DNA of 39,855 nt from CAXMST01 sp032122625 (GTDB lineage: Bacteria; Actinomycetota; Thermoleophilia; Solirubrobacterales; 70-9), in the NCBI GenBank assembly GCA_032122625.1, contig JAQBGG010000038.1:1-39855 (forward strand), written 5' to 3'. Below are positions 26,315-33,442 of the stretch, in pieces (position 1 is the first letter of the stretch; every line of letters starts with the position of its first letter). The notes under the pieces are model-generated. The model did not search any database and was not told the origin of the DNA. It saw nothing but the letters and a program-made list of their open reading frames with translations. The position numbers were made by a program, and so were the translations under genes.

Positions 26315-27886
26315 CTAGGCGGACGCCGGCTGAGTCGGCTCGGAGCCCGGGTCCGCGGTCTCTGCCGGGGTACCGCCACTGGGATCGGGCGAGTTCGGTG
26401 AGTTCGGTGAGGCTACGGGCGGGCTTGGGGGCGTAGCTGGAATCGGGGGCAGCGGGTTGCCGGCAGGCGGTGGCGTCGGCTGCGGTGGCTGCCCCGGGGC
26501 GGAGGGTACGGTCGGGGTCGTCGGGGTTGCCTCGGGCGGCGCAGCCGGGCGCCCGGCGCCCTCGCCTCCGGCAGTGACCTCCTCCTCGAACTGGCCCGGC
26601 ACGGCTTCCTCGGGGGTGATTACGGCCGTCGGCTCAGTCTCCTCGGCGGTCTCCGTCGCCGGCGGCAAGGGCTCCTCGGCCTGGCGCTCGTTCGGATCCG
26701 CCGCCTCCGCGGTGTCCGCAACGGCGACGGCGGCGCCGGCTCCCGCGGCAGCACCGAGCAGGCGCTTGGTAAAGCTCTTCTCCTTGTCGGGACGCTTGTC
26801 CCCGGCAGGTGGCGCCGTCCGCTCGGCGACCGGGGCAGCGGACTGGAGGTTGGGAACCACCCTGGTTACCTCGACGGCTCCGGCGGTCAGCAGCGCGGCG
26901 GTAGCCATGCCGGCCGCCGCCTTGGTCCCGATCGCGCCCCCGATCGCCCCGAGGCCTCCAGCCGTGGCGCCGGTGCCGGCGGCCGCGCCGCCACCGATCG
27001 CGCCGGCGCTCGTTGTCGCGGCCGCGCCGCTGCTCGCCGCCCCGCCGGCCCCGCCACCGCCAAAGATCTTGCCGAGAAAGCCAAGTTTGAGGAAGGCCAG
27101 CGGGCCGATCGGGAGGATCGCGGCGAGCGCCTTGTGGTCGGCTCGGAGCTGGCCGCGGAAGCGGGAGCAGCTCTCGCAGTTGCGGACGTGGATCCGTACC
27201 GGGCCCGTAGCCTTGCGCAGACCCTCCGCCGCTTCGGCGAGCGTCACACGGACCTCCTCGCAGCTCAAGGTTCTGGCCTCGCTCGACTCAGCGAGTGTGA
27301 TCCGGGCCCGGACGAGCAAAGACTTGACGGCGGGAATGGTGGTCTCCATCGCGACGGCGATCTCCTCGTAACAGAGTTGGTCGATCTCGCGTAGGAGCAG
27401 TGCCGTTCGCTGCGTCTCCGGCAGCGTGCCGACATCGTCGAGCAACTGGCGCAGCTCCTCCCGGTTCTGCACATGCTCGGCCGTCGAGGTGCCGTTCAGG
27501 TGGGGGTGGATGTCCATCGAGTCCTGGCCCTCGGGGACCGGCCTACGAAGATGGTTGAGGCATCGATTGCGCGCGATCCGGTAGAGCCAGGGGCGGGCGT
27601 TGATCTTGCGCCCATCGGCGAGGATCGCGGCATGGGCGTTGACGAATACCTCCTGCAGCACGTCCTCCGCGTCCTGGCGGCTCTTCAGCATCGAGCTGCA
27701 AAAAGCCAGCAGCCGCGACTGGTAGCGGTCGAACAGCACCTCGAAAGCACCGTTGTGACCGGAGCGGATCAGGGCGATCAGCCGCTCGTCCTTCTCCAGC
27801 TTGAGCACGGGCGATCGCCGGGCGAACAGCCCGCGTCGAGTTGCGTGTGTGAGGGTCGAGGCTTCCACTCTCCGGTACCTATGCAC
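26315..27886 (-). CDS. ECF sigma factor fused to a zinc-binding anti-sigma domain, with a long Pro/Ala-rich C-terminus
   Basis: 523 residues from GTG 27886. Region sigma2 lies at about 48-110 (FDRYQSRLLAFCSSML, DAEDVLQEVFVNAHAAI) and sigma4 at about 150-200 (LPETQRTALLLREIDQ, AVKSLLVRARITL). A zinc-binding anti-sigma (ZAS) HxxxCxxC motif follows in the same chain: His233, Cys237, Cys240. Then a Gly/Ala-rich hydrophobic region (about 255-345), which could include a transmembrane helix, and a ~170-residue Pro/Thr/Glu-rich tail that may be extracytoplasmic. The architecture resembles ECF groups in which sigma and anti-sigma are one polypeptide. Its regulon is unknown; the upstream minus-strand DNA may hold an autoregulated promoter. 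GTG 27868 is an alternative start. Confidence 0.88.
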   Translation of the reverse strand: MHRYRRVEASTLTHATRRGLFARRSPVLKLEKDERLIALIRSGHNGAFEVLFDRYQSRLLAFCSSMLKSRQDAEDVLQEVFVNAHAAILADGRKINARPWLYRIARNRCLNHLRRPVPEGQDSMDIHPHLNGTSTAEHVQNREELRQLLDDVGTLPETQRTALLLREIDQLCYEEIAVAMETTIPAVKSLLVRARITLAESSEARTLSCEEVRVTLAEAAEGLRKATGPVRIHVRNCESCSRFRGQLRADHKALAAILPIGPLAFLKLGFLGKIFGGGGAGGAASSGAAATTSAGAIGGGAAAGTGATAGGLGAIGGAIGTKAAAGMATAALLTAGAVEVTRVVPNLQSAAPVAERTAPPAGDKRPDKEKSFTKRLLGAAAGAGAAVAVADTAEAADPNERQAEEPLPPATETAEETEPTAVITPEEAVPGQFEEEVTAGGEGAGRPAAPPEATPTTPTVPSAPGQPPQPTPPPAGNPLPPIPATPPSPPVASPNSPNSPDPSGGTPAETADPGSEPTQPASA

Positions 27887-28011
27887 TTAACACCGTACTA
27901 AGCGCTTTGTTGCGTTCAGGTTCTCTTTAGGAATCGGGCCCGAGTTCCGCGTGCCGGCGTGCCGCTGAGAACCGCGCACCGGTGGCGGCGTCATTTGCCT
28001 TCGAGTGTCAA

Positions 28012-28036
28012 GAACTCCCTGATAGTCAGGGAGTTC
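28012..28036. repeat. Perfect 11-bp inverted repeat with 3-base loop
   Basis: GAACTCCCTGA, TAG, TCAGGGAGTTC. It lies in the 231-base gap between the ECF sigma gene and tRNA-Leu. There is no T-run on either side, so it may be an operator or a structured RNA element rather than a simple terminator. The rest of this gap holds a promoter-like TAATCT before the tRNA and nothing else recognisable. Confidence 0.85.
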
Positions 28037-28099
28037 CTTGCAGTCGCAGGTTCCAGCTCGGCCGAGCCGCGGTTCTGCGGGTTTGCTTCGGCGCCTCGC

Positions 28100-28105
28100 T
28101 AATCT
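28100..28105 (+). promoter_or_regulatory. Putative -10 element of tRNA-Leu
   Basis: TAATCT lies 12 bases before the first base of the tRNA, close to the expected distance for a short tRNA leader. Confidence 0.4.
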
Positions 28106-28117
28106 CGGCGGCTACGC

Positions 28118-28202
28118 GCCGGGGTGACGGAACTGGTGAGACGTGGCCGACTTAAAATCGGCTGCCCGCAAGGGCGTGGGGGTTCGAATCCCTCCCCCGG
28201 CA
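28118..28202 (+). tRNA. tRNA-Leu (anticodon UAA)
   Basis: Class II tRNA with a long variable arm. The acceptor stem GCCGGGG pairs with CCCCGGC, with discriminator A at 28202. The anticodon stem is GCCGA/TCGGC with loop CTTAAAA (anticodon TAA). A GC-rich variable stem (GCCC...GGGC) and a T-arm GGGGGTTCGAATCCCTC follow. CCA is not encoded and must be added by the nucleotidyltransferase. Confidence 0.95.
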
Positions 28203-28221
28203 TTCCGCCTCTCGGGCTTGG

Positions 28222-28986
28222 TCAGCCGCTGACCGTGGTCTTGTAGCGCCAGGTCGCGATCGGGGCGAAGATGGCGATCAGTCCGACCGACCAGGCGACC
28301 GCCCCCCAGATCGAGTTCCCGGCCGGCGTCCCCAGCCACAGGGCGCGCATCGCGTCGACGATCACGGTGAACGGGTTGACCGTCGCGAAAGCCTGCAGCC
28401 AACTCGGCATCGAGTCGATCGGGACGAAGGCCGAGGAGGCGAAGGTGAGCGGGAAGATGATGATGAAGCCGACCTGCTGAGCCGCCTCAGGGGTCGAGGA
28501 GCTGAGCCCCAGCAGCGCGAAGATCCAGCTGAAGGCGTAGCCCATCATCAGCAGAAGCACGATCCCGCCGACGATCTCGAGAACGCTGGCGTTGAAGCTG
28601 AAGCCGATCGCTAGACCGACGGCCAACATCACCGCCAGCGAGACCGTGTTCGTGACCACGTCGGAGACCGTCCGACCCGCGAGCACGGCCGATCGGGCGA
28701 TCGGCAGCGAGCGGAAGCGGTCGATCAATCCCTTCTTCAGGTCCTCGGCGAGGGCGATCGCGGTGACGAACCCTCCGAAAGCGATCGTCTGGACGATGAT
28801 GCCCGGCATCAGGAAGTCGACGTAGTCGAGGCCGGGTGTCTGAATGGCGCCGCCAAGCACGTAGACGAACAAGAGGATGAACATCACCGGCTGCACGAGG
28901 AAGCCGATCACCATCTCGGGTGAGCGGCGGAAGCGCAGCAGGTTGCGCTTTCCGAGCAGGAGGACGTCTGCGATCGCGTGGCGCAT
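28222..28986 (-). CDS. ABC-2 type exporter permease (DrrB-like)
   Basis: 254 residues with six hydrophobic helices and the ABC-2 permease signature segments LLRFRRSPEMVIGFLVQPVMF at the N-terminus, MPGIIVQTIAFGG and FVPIDSMPSWLQAFATVNPFTVI near the C-terminus. These match daunorubicin-resistance DrrB and related exporters of drugs, lipids or polymers. Its ATG is immediately adjacent to the end of the ATPase gene (the ATPase stop overlaps at 28986), so the two form an operon. Substrate not predictable from sequence. Confidence 0.92.
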   Translation of the reverse strand: MRHAIADVLLLGKRNLLRFRRSPEMVIGFLVQPVMFILLFVYVLGGAIQTPGLDYVDFLMPGIIVQTIAFGGFVTAIALAEDLKKGLIDRFRSLPIARSAVLAGRTVSDVVTNTVSLAVMLAVGLAIGFSFNASVLEIVGGIVLLLMMGYAFSWIFALLGLSSSTPEAAQQVGFIIIFPLTFASSAFVPIDSMPSWLQAFATVNPFTVIVDAMRALWLGTPAGNSIWGAVAWSVGLIAIFAPIATWRYKTTVSG

Positions 28987-29954
28987 CAGGCGGCCTCCTC
29001 GGAATCCTCGTCCTGCTCGACCTCGGCCGCCCGTCCGGTCAGAGCGATGAAGACATCATCCAGCGTCGGCCGCCTGATCGCGACGTCTTCGACGGGGATC
29101 CCCTCAGCGTCCAGCAGCCGCACAGCTTCCGCGATTGCGCCTCTCCGTTCACGGATCGGAGCATGCAGATGACGTCCCTCGATCGTCGGCGGCTCAATCA
29201 GCGTCGCGGCCAGCGCCCGCTGCGCAGCCTCGGGCGAGCCGTCCTCCTCGAGCACGATCTCGAGCCTGTCGCCGCCGATCCGGCTCTTGAGCTCATCGGA
29301 GGTGCCTTTGGCGATCACCCTGCCGTGATCGATCACGGCAATCGAGTCGGCGAGCCGGTCGGCCTCGTCCAGATACTGGGTGGTGAGCAGCACGGTCGTA
29401 CCCTCGGCGACCCGCTCCTCGATCGCCGTCCAAAGCGCCTGACGGCTGCGCGGGTCGAGACCCGTGGTCGGCTCGTCGAGGAAGATCACCGGCGGGGAGG
29501 CGACAAACGCCGCCGCGAGGTCGAGGCGCCTCGACATGCCGCCGGAATAGGTGTGGGCGAGTCGATCGGCAGCGTCGACGAGGTCGAACTGATCGAGCAG
29601 ATCACGGGCTCGCTCGCCCGCTCTCTTGCGACCAAGGTGGTACAGCCGGCCGACCATCTCGAGGTTCTCAAAGCCGCTCAGGTTCTCGTCGATCGCGGCG
29701 TGCTGCCCGGCCAATCCGATCTTCGCCCGGAGCCGTGGCGCCTCGGCGACGACGTCCAATCCGGCCACGCTGGCGCTACCGCCGTCGGGGGGAAGCAGGG
29801 TGGTGAGAATCCGCACCGCCGTCGTCTTGCCGGCGCCGTTCGGGCCCAGCAATCCGAGCACCGTGCCGGCTTCGACGCTCAGGTCGACCCCCCTCAGGGC
29901 CTCGATTTCGCCGAACGACTTCCGCAGTCCGCTGGTCTCGATCGCCACCGCCAT
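28986..29954 (-). CDS. ABC exporter ATP-binding protein (DrrA-like)
   Basis: 322-residue ATPase. Walker A is GPNGAGKTT (about 38-46), Q-loop in IGLAGQHAAIDENLSG, signature HTYSGGMSRRLDLA (the usual LSGGQ reads YSGGM), Walker B VIFLDEPTTGLDP, and H-loop region LLTTQYLDEAD, in which Gln sits where many transporters have His. The C-terminal ~90 residues match the DrrA-type (DUF4162) extension, ending in LDDVFIALTG. ATG 29954 is chosen because the longer frame upstream is arginine-rich shadow sequence and TACATT (minus strand) lies eight bases upstream. It forms a pair with the DrrB-like permease. Confidence 0.93.
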   Translation of the reverse strand: MAVAIETSGLRKSFGEIEALRGVDLSVEAGTVLGLLGPNGAGKTTAVRILTTLLPPDGGSASVAGLDVVAEAPRLRAKIGLAGQHAAIDENLSGFENLEMVGRLYHLGRKRAGERARDLLDQFDLVDAADRLAHTYSGGMSRRLDLAAAFVASPPVIFLDEPTTGLDPRSRQALWTAIEERVAEGTTVLLTTQYLDEADRLADSIAVIDHGRVIAKGTSDELKSRIGGDRLEIVLEEDGSPEAAQRALAATLIEPPTIEGRHLHAPIRERRGAIAEAVRLLDAEGIPVEDVAIRRPTLDDVFIALTGRAAEVEQDEDSEEAA

Positions 29955-29962
29955 GGCGGCGC

Positions 29963-29968
29963 AATGTA
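29963..29968 (-). promoter_or_regulatory. Putative -10 element of the DrrAB-like operon
   Basis: TACATT on the minus strand ends eight bases before ATG 29954, again a leaderless spacing. Confidence 0.45.
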
Positions 29969-30036
29969 GCGACGCCGGAAGCGGCGGGGATCTCCACCGT
30001 CCGGTGTTGCGGCCGCCGGAGCCGCGGTGGCGCGGG

Positions 30037-30735
30037 CTAGCCCGCCTCGGTGGCGCCCGGCGCAGGACCTGACTGCGCGGAGGGGGAGGGAGTCGTTGGT
30101 CCACCCTCTGCCCCTGCCCCCACCGGTGGGTCTTGGGCGGGCTCAGCCGGGTCGGGCTCGGGATCCGGGACGGGGGACGGGTCCGGAGTGGGCGCCACGA
30201 CCGGCGGCGCCGGCTCCGCGGGGGGCGGATCGCCATCGGTGGCCGGAGGCTTTGTGCCGTTCTCTTCGGCCGGCGCGGCCGGCTCCTGTTCCTCGTCGCC
30301 GTCGCTGGCGTTCCCCTTGTCTTCCTGCTGGTCTGCCTTGGCCGGGCCGTCGATCTTCGCCTTGGCGTCGTCGATCTTCTCCCGTTTGCCATCTGAGTCG
30401 CTGCCCCAGGCGGAGACCGTCACGGTGTAGAAGCCGCTGCCCGTATAGGGGACCCAGACCGAGGTCGCGCCACCGCCGGCCCCGGCCCCGACGGTGCCCA
30501 TGTCGACGACTGAACCGTCGGCGAGGGTCGCGGTCGCGGTGTAGGACTCGGCCCCTTCGACACCGCTCCAGGAGGCGTCGATCTTGCAGCTGATCCCGGA
30601 TGAGCCGACGCCGCAGTAATCACGCGTCGCCGAGACCTGTAGCGACGAGCTGCCGGAGCCACTGAGGGCCCCGGCCTGCAACGGCACGAACAGCGCCGCG
30701 AAGACGAGCAGCAGGTGCCAGGGGCGCAGGATCAC
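30037..30735 (-). CDS. Secreted Pro-rich protein with a beta-sandwich-like domain, unknown function
   Basis: 232 residues with a clear signal peptide (MILRPWHLLLVFAALFVPLQAGA). The next ~90 residues look like a small beta domain with two Cys (CGVGSSGISC), perhaps fibronectin-III-like (SWSGVEGAESYTATATL, FYTVTVSAWGSD). The last ~110 residues are disordered: Asp/Glu/Lys first, then Pro/Ala-rich, resembling wall-spanning segments. Its start overlaps the stop of the upstream gene (GTGA), so the two are co-translated and probably work together at the cell surface. No sortase motif was seen. Confidence 0.75.
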   Translation of the reverse strand: MILRPWHLLLVFAALFVPLQAGALSGSGSSSLQVSATRDYCGVGSSGISCKIDASWSGVEGAESYTATATLADGSVVDMGTVGAGAGGGATSVWVPYTGSGFYTVTVSAWGSDSDGKREKIDDAKAKIDGPAKADQQEDKGNASDGDEEQEPAAPAEENGTKPPATDGDPPPAEPAPPVVAPTPDPSPVPDPEPDPAEPAQDPPVGAGAEGGPTTPSPSAQSGPAPGATEAG

Positions 30736-31724
30736 GGTGTGCCTCCATCGCCAAGACCGTCGAGGAGGACCTCGGGGCGGAGTGAGTTATGCATCAACTC
30801 GATGTCGGCGATCAGCTGTGGATCGGCGCCCGGCTGCTGCAGAGTTGCGAAGTAGTGGCGGAACGGGCCGGCGCCACGGAGGGTCACGCGGTACGGCGCG
30901 GTCACACCGCCGGCGATCGGCGTCTCCGCCCTGAGGTCGGCGATCGTGCCCTCGATCGTCGGGGCACTGACGCGATCGACAACGCGAGCCTGCTCGGCGA
31001 CCCCGCCGAGCTGAGAGAGGGAACGGCGCTCGAACTGCTTGAAGCTGAGCTTGGGTTCGCGCTCGATCCAGAGGGTCGCATCGGCCATCCGGTCCTTCGA
31101 CTCGGCCGCGAACACCGCGCCGCTGGGTGGGTCCACCTTCTTCCACCCGGCGGGTAGAACCAGCGCGTAGCCGGGGTTCTCGATCAGCCTTGCGTCGGCG
31201 ATGCCGGTGGATGCGGTCCGGATCCCCTCCTGTCCGGCCGCGGGCGCGTCGCCGCGAAGCAGCGCCAGCCCGGCGATCACGCAGAGCAGGGCGAGGGGCA
31301 CCGAAGCCCAGGCCCACAGTTGGCTCCGGGGGATCTCGGGAAGCGGCAGTTCGAGCCAACGCTCACGGATCAACTCGAGGAAGTCAGCACCGCGCTCGCG
31401 GGCAGCTTCGGCGCCGTCCACGGCGAGGTCCGCTGCGTTCCTGAGGGCCTCGCTCACTGATCCCAGGGCGGCCCCCAGCGGGGCGTGCGGCGTTCCCATA
31501 TGCAGGGCGGTGGCGTCGAAGCTCTGATGGCAGCCGTCGCAGACAACGCGCCGTACGACAGCCTCCGAAAGATCGTGAGGCAGCCTGACGCGGGTCGCTG
31601 CGCCGCACGCCTGGTGGGCGCGATCGACGACGCGAACGGGCTCACCTTCCGGGGGTCCTGGGAACCCACCGTTGGCGCTGCCCCGTTGGTCAGTTGGGGA
31701 TCTCCGCGAGTCAAGGATCTGCAT
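30732..31724 (-). CDS. Membrane protein with N-terminal zinc-ribbon-like motif and extracytoplasmic domain
   Basis: 330 residues. Near the N-terminus are a Cys (ACGAATRVRLP) and a CDGC pair (VVCDGCHQSF), suggesting a small zinc ribbon. A helical linker precedes one transmembrane helix (LWAWASVPLALLCVIAGLALL, about 139-159). The C-terminal ~160 residues lie outside and contain NPGYALVLPAGWKKVDPP, a pattern seen in PsbP/Mog1-like and related lipid- or surface-associated domains (tentative). The first ~30 residues may not all be translated, but ATG 31724 is the only good start. Translationally coupled to the secreted protein downstream; divergent from the cyclase gene. Function unknown. Confidence 0.72.
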   Translation of the reverse strand: MQILDSRRSPTDQRGSANGGFPGPPEGEPVRVVDRAHQACGAATRVRLPHDLSEAVVRRVVCDGCHQSFDATALHMGTPHAPLGAALGSVSEALRNAADLAVDGAEAARERGADFLELIRERWLELPLPEIPRSQLWAWASVPLALLCVIAGLALLRGDAPAAGQEGIRTASTGIADARLIENPGYALVLPAGWKKVDPPSGAVFAAESKDRMADATLWIEREPKLSFKQFERRSLSQLGGVAEQARVVDRVSAPTIEGTIADLRAETPIAGGVTAPYRVTLRGAGPFRHYFATLQQPGADPQLIADIELMHNSLRPEVLLDGLGDGGTP

Positions 31725-31786
31725 GCCTGGATGGCATCGGACGCTGTCGAGCGGACCTTGAACGGCGGGCGGGTCCGCCCAATCAG

Positions 31787-31813
31787 TTGCGTCAAGCCGT
31801 TCTGAGGGACAAT
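31787..31813 (+). promoter_or_regulatory. Candidate promoter of the membrane cyclase gene
   Basis: TTGCGT (31787-31792), 15-base spacer, GACAAT (31808-31813); the -10 ends six bases before ATG 31820. Spacer is short, so moderate support only. Confidence 0.35.
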
Positions 31814-31819
31814 GGAGCC

Positions 31820-33358
31820 ATGCACGGCTCGCTGCTAACCCGGGCCTATCGACGGCTCGGCCGCCACTACCCGACCGCTTTCGTCTCGCTCGAACTGTCG
31901 GCGGGGTTGGTGGTCACGACCGGCACCGTGCTGCTGCTCAGCTTTTTCTATAAGGGGAGCGCCGCCGAGTTCGGCCTGATCCTCGCTGTGGCGCTCGGGC
32001 TGACGGCGATCGCGCTGCTCCACGGTTTCATCAAGATGCGGCCGATGATGGCCCCGCTGCGGGCCTGGCTCAATGGCTACCGCGACCCCGCCTCGACGGA
32101 GCGGGCCTGGGCGTGCGCCGTCTCTCTACCGGTCAAGATCGTCCGGCTGGAGATGCTGCTTCCGGCCGGCTCGGTGATCGTCATTAGTTGCGTCACCGCG
32201 ATCCTCGTCCTTGAGCTCCCCTGGACGGCGATGATTCCCCTGCTGGCGGCGTCGATGGTCTCGGTTGGCTACGCGATGATCCTCCACTACCTGACGATCG
32301 AGGCCGGCATGCGGCCGCTGCTGATCGACATCAACCACGCTGTCGCCCCCAGGCTGAGGACACCGATCCGGCCCGTCTCGGTCCGCTTCCGCCTGCTCAC
32401 CGCGCTGCCGATGATCAACGTGATCACGGGTCTCGTCGTCGCCGGGATTACCGGCAATGGCGATGAGCAGCGGTCGCTTGGCTTCGCGGTCATCGTCGCG
32501 ATCGGGGTGGCGACGACGATCGCGCTTGAGCTCACCGTGTTGCTCTCACGCTCGATCCTCAGCCCCCTTGCCGACCTGAAGCGCGCGACCGACGCCGTCG
32601 GCGCCGGTGACTACAGCGCCTCGGTGCCGGTCACGACGGCCGATGAGATCGGCGAGCTCGCCTCCTCGTTCAACCAGATGGTCGGCGGGCTACGCGAACG
32701 GGAGCGGATCCGCGAGGCGTTTGGCACCTACCTCGACGAGGAGGTTGCCGACTACATCCTCAGCAATGAGTTCGACGAGGCCGGATTCGAGGCGGAGGTG
32801 ACGATCTTCTTCTGCGACGTCAAGGACTTCACGAGCTTCTCCGCCGACGCCGAGGCGCGTGATGTCGTCGCCCGCCTCAACGCGCTGTTCGAGGTCGTGG
32901 TCCCGGTGATCGCAGCCGAGGGAGGCCACGTCGACAAGTTCGAAGGCGATGGGCTGATGGCGGTCTTCGGCGCTCCGGAGGGCTTCCCCGATCACGCCGA
33001 GCGGGCTGTGCGAGCGGCGCTGGAGGTCGATCGCCGAGTCAACCGAGAGGGGGAGGGAGGGCCATTCGAGCTTGGCATCGGCCTCAGCACCGGTCGGGTC
33101 GTGGCCGGGTCGGTCGGGGGCGGTGGCAGGCTCAACTTCAGCGTCATCGGCGACGCCGTCAACGTCGCAGCACGGGTCGAAGGCGCGACCCGCCGGACCG
33201 GGGACTCGGTATTGATCACCGAAGCGACGCGTCGTCTGCTCGGGCCGCAGTTCCCGACGGAGGAGAGGGGCCCGCACGAGCTCAAGGGCATCGACCGCCC
33301 GGTCGAGCTATTTGCGCCGTTGACCCCGAAGACCGCCGGGCGGCCGGTCAACGTCTGA
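31820..33358 (+). CDS. Membrane class III adenylate/guanylate cyclase with HAMP domain
   Basis: 512 residues from ATG 31820. About six transmembrane helices fill residues 20-265, followed by a HAMP linker (about 258-310: SRSILSPLADLKRATDAVGAGD) and a class III cyclase homology domain (about 330-505). Catalytic residues are all visible: metal Asp in FFCDVKDFTSFS, substrate-contact Lys and second metal Asp in KFEGDGLMAVFGAP, and transition-state Asn/Arg in DAVNVAARVEGATRR. It should make cAMP (the Lys/Asp pair favours ATP) in response to a membrane-sensed signal. Longer in-frame reading from 31694 is unsupported. Confidence 0.93.
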   Translation: MHGSLLTRAYRRLGRHYPTAFVSLELSAGLVVTTGTVLLLSFFYKGSAAEFGLILAVALGLTAIALLHGFIKMRPMMAPLRAWLNGYRDPASTERAWACAVSLPVKIVRLEMLLPAGSVIVISCVTAILVLELPWTAMIPLLAASMVSVGYAMILHYLTIEAGMRPLLIDINHAVAPRLRTPIRPVSVRFRLLTALPMINVITGLVVAGITGNGDEQRSLGFAVIVAIGVATTIALELTVLLSRSILSPLADLKRATDAVGAGDYSASVPVTTADEIGELASSFNQMVGGLRERERIREAFGTYLDEEVADYILSNEFDEAGFEAEVTIFFCDVKDFTSFSADAEARDVVARLNALFEVVVPVIAAEGGHVDKFEGDGLMAVFGAPEGFPDHAERAVRAALEVDRRVNREGEGGPFELGIGLSTGRVVAGSVGGGGRLNFSVIGDAVNVAARVEGATRRTGDSVLITEATRRLLGPQFPTEERGPHELKGIDRPVELFAPLTPKTAGRPVNV

Positions 33359-33429
33359 GGCACGCCCCTGGGAGTGGCCCGGGAACGGGAGCTAGGCGGC
33401 CGTCGGCCCAAAAGGTTCGATGGGCTCGA

Positions 33430-33435
33430 TAGGCT
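33430..33435 (+). promoter_or_regulatory. Putative -10 element of the ThDP enzyme gene
   Basis: TAGGCT ends seven bases before GTG 33443. The identical hexamer serves the SRPBCC gene at 36804-36809, six bases from its ATG. Confidence 0.5.
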
Positions 33436-33442
33436 CGCCGCC

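Noticed and set aside
26457..27371. 304-residue plus-strand frame
   Set aside because: Antisense shadow of the low-complexity Pro/Ala/Gly region of the sigma factor gene.
28112..28402. 96-residue minus-strand frame
   Set aside because: It crosses tRNA-Leu and the DrrB-like permease gene and is not a coding sequence.
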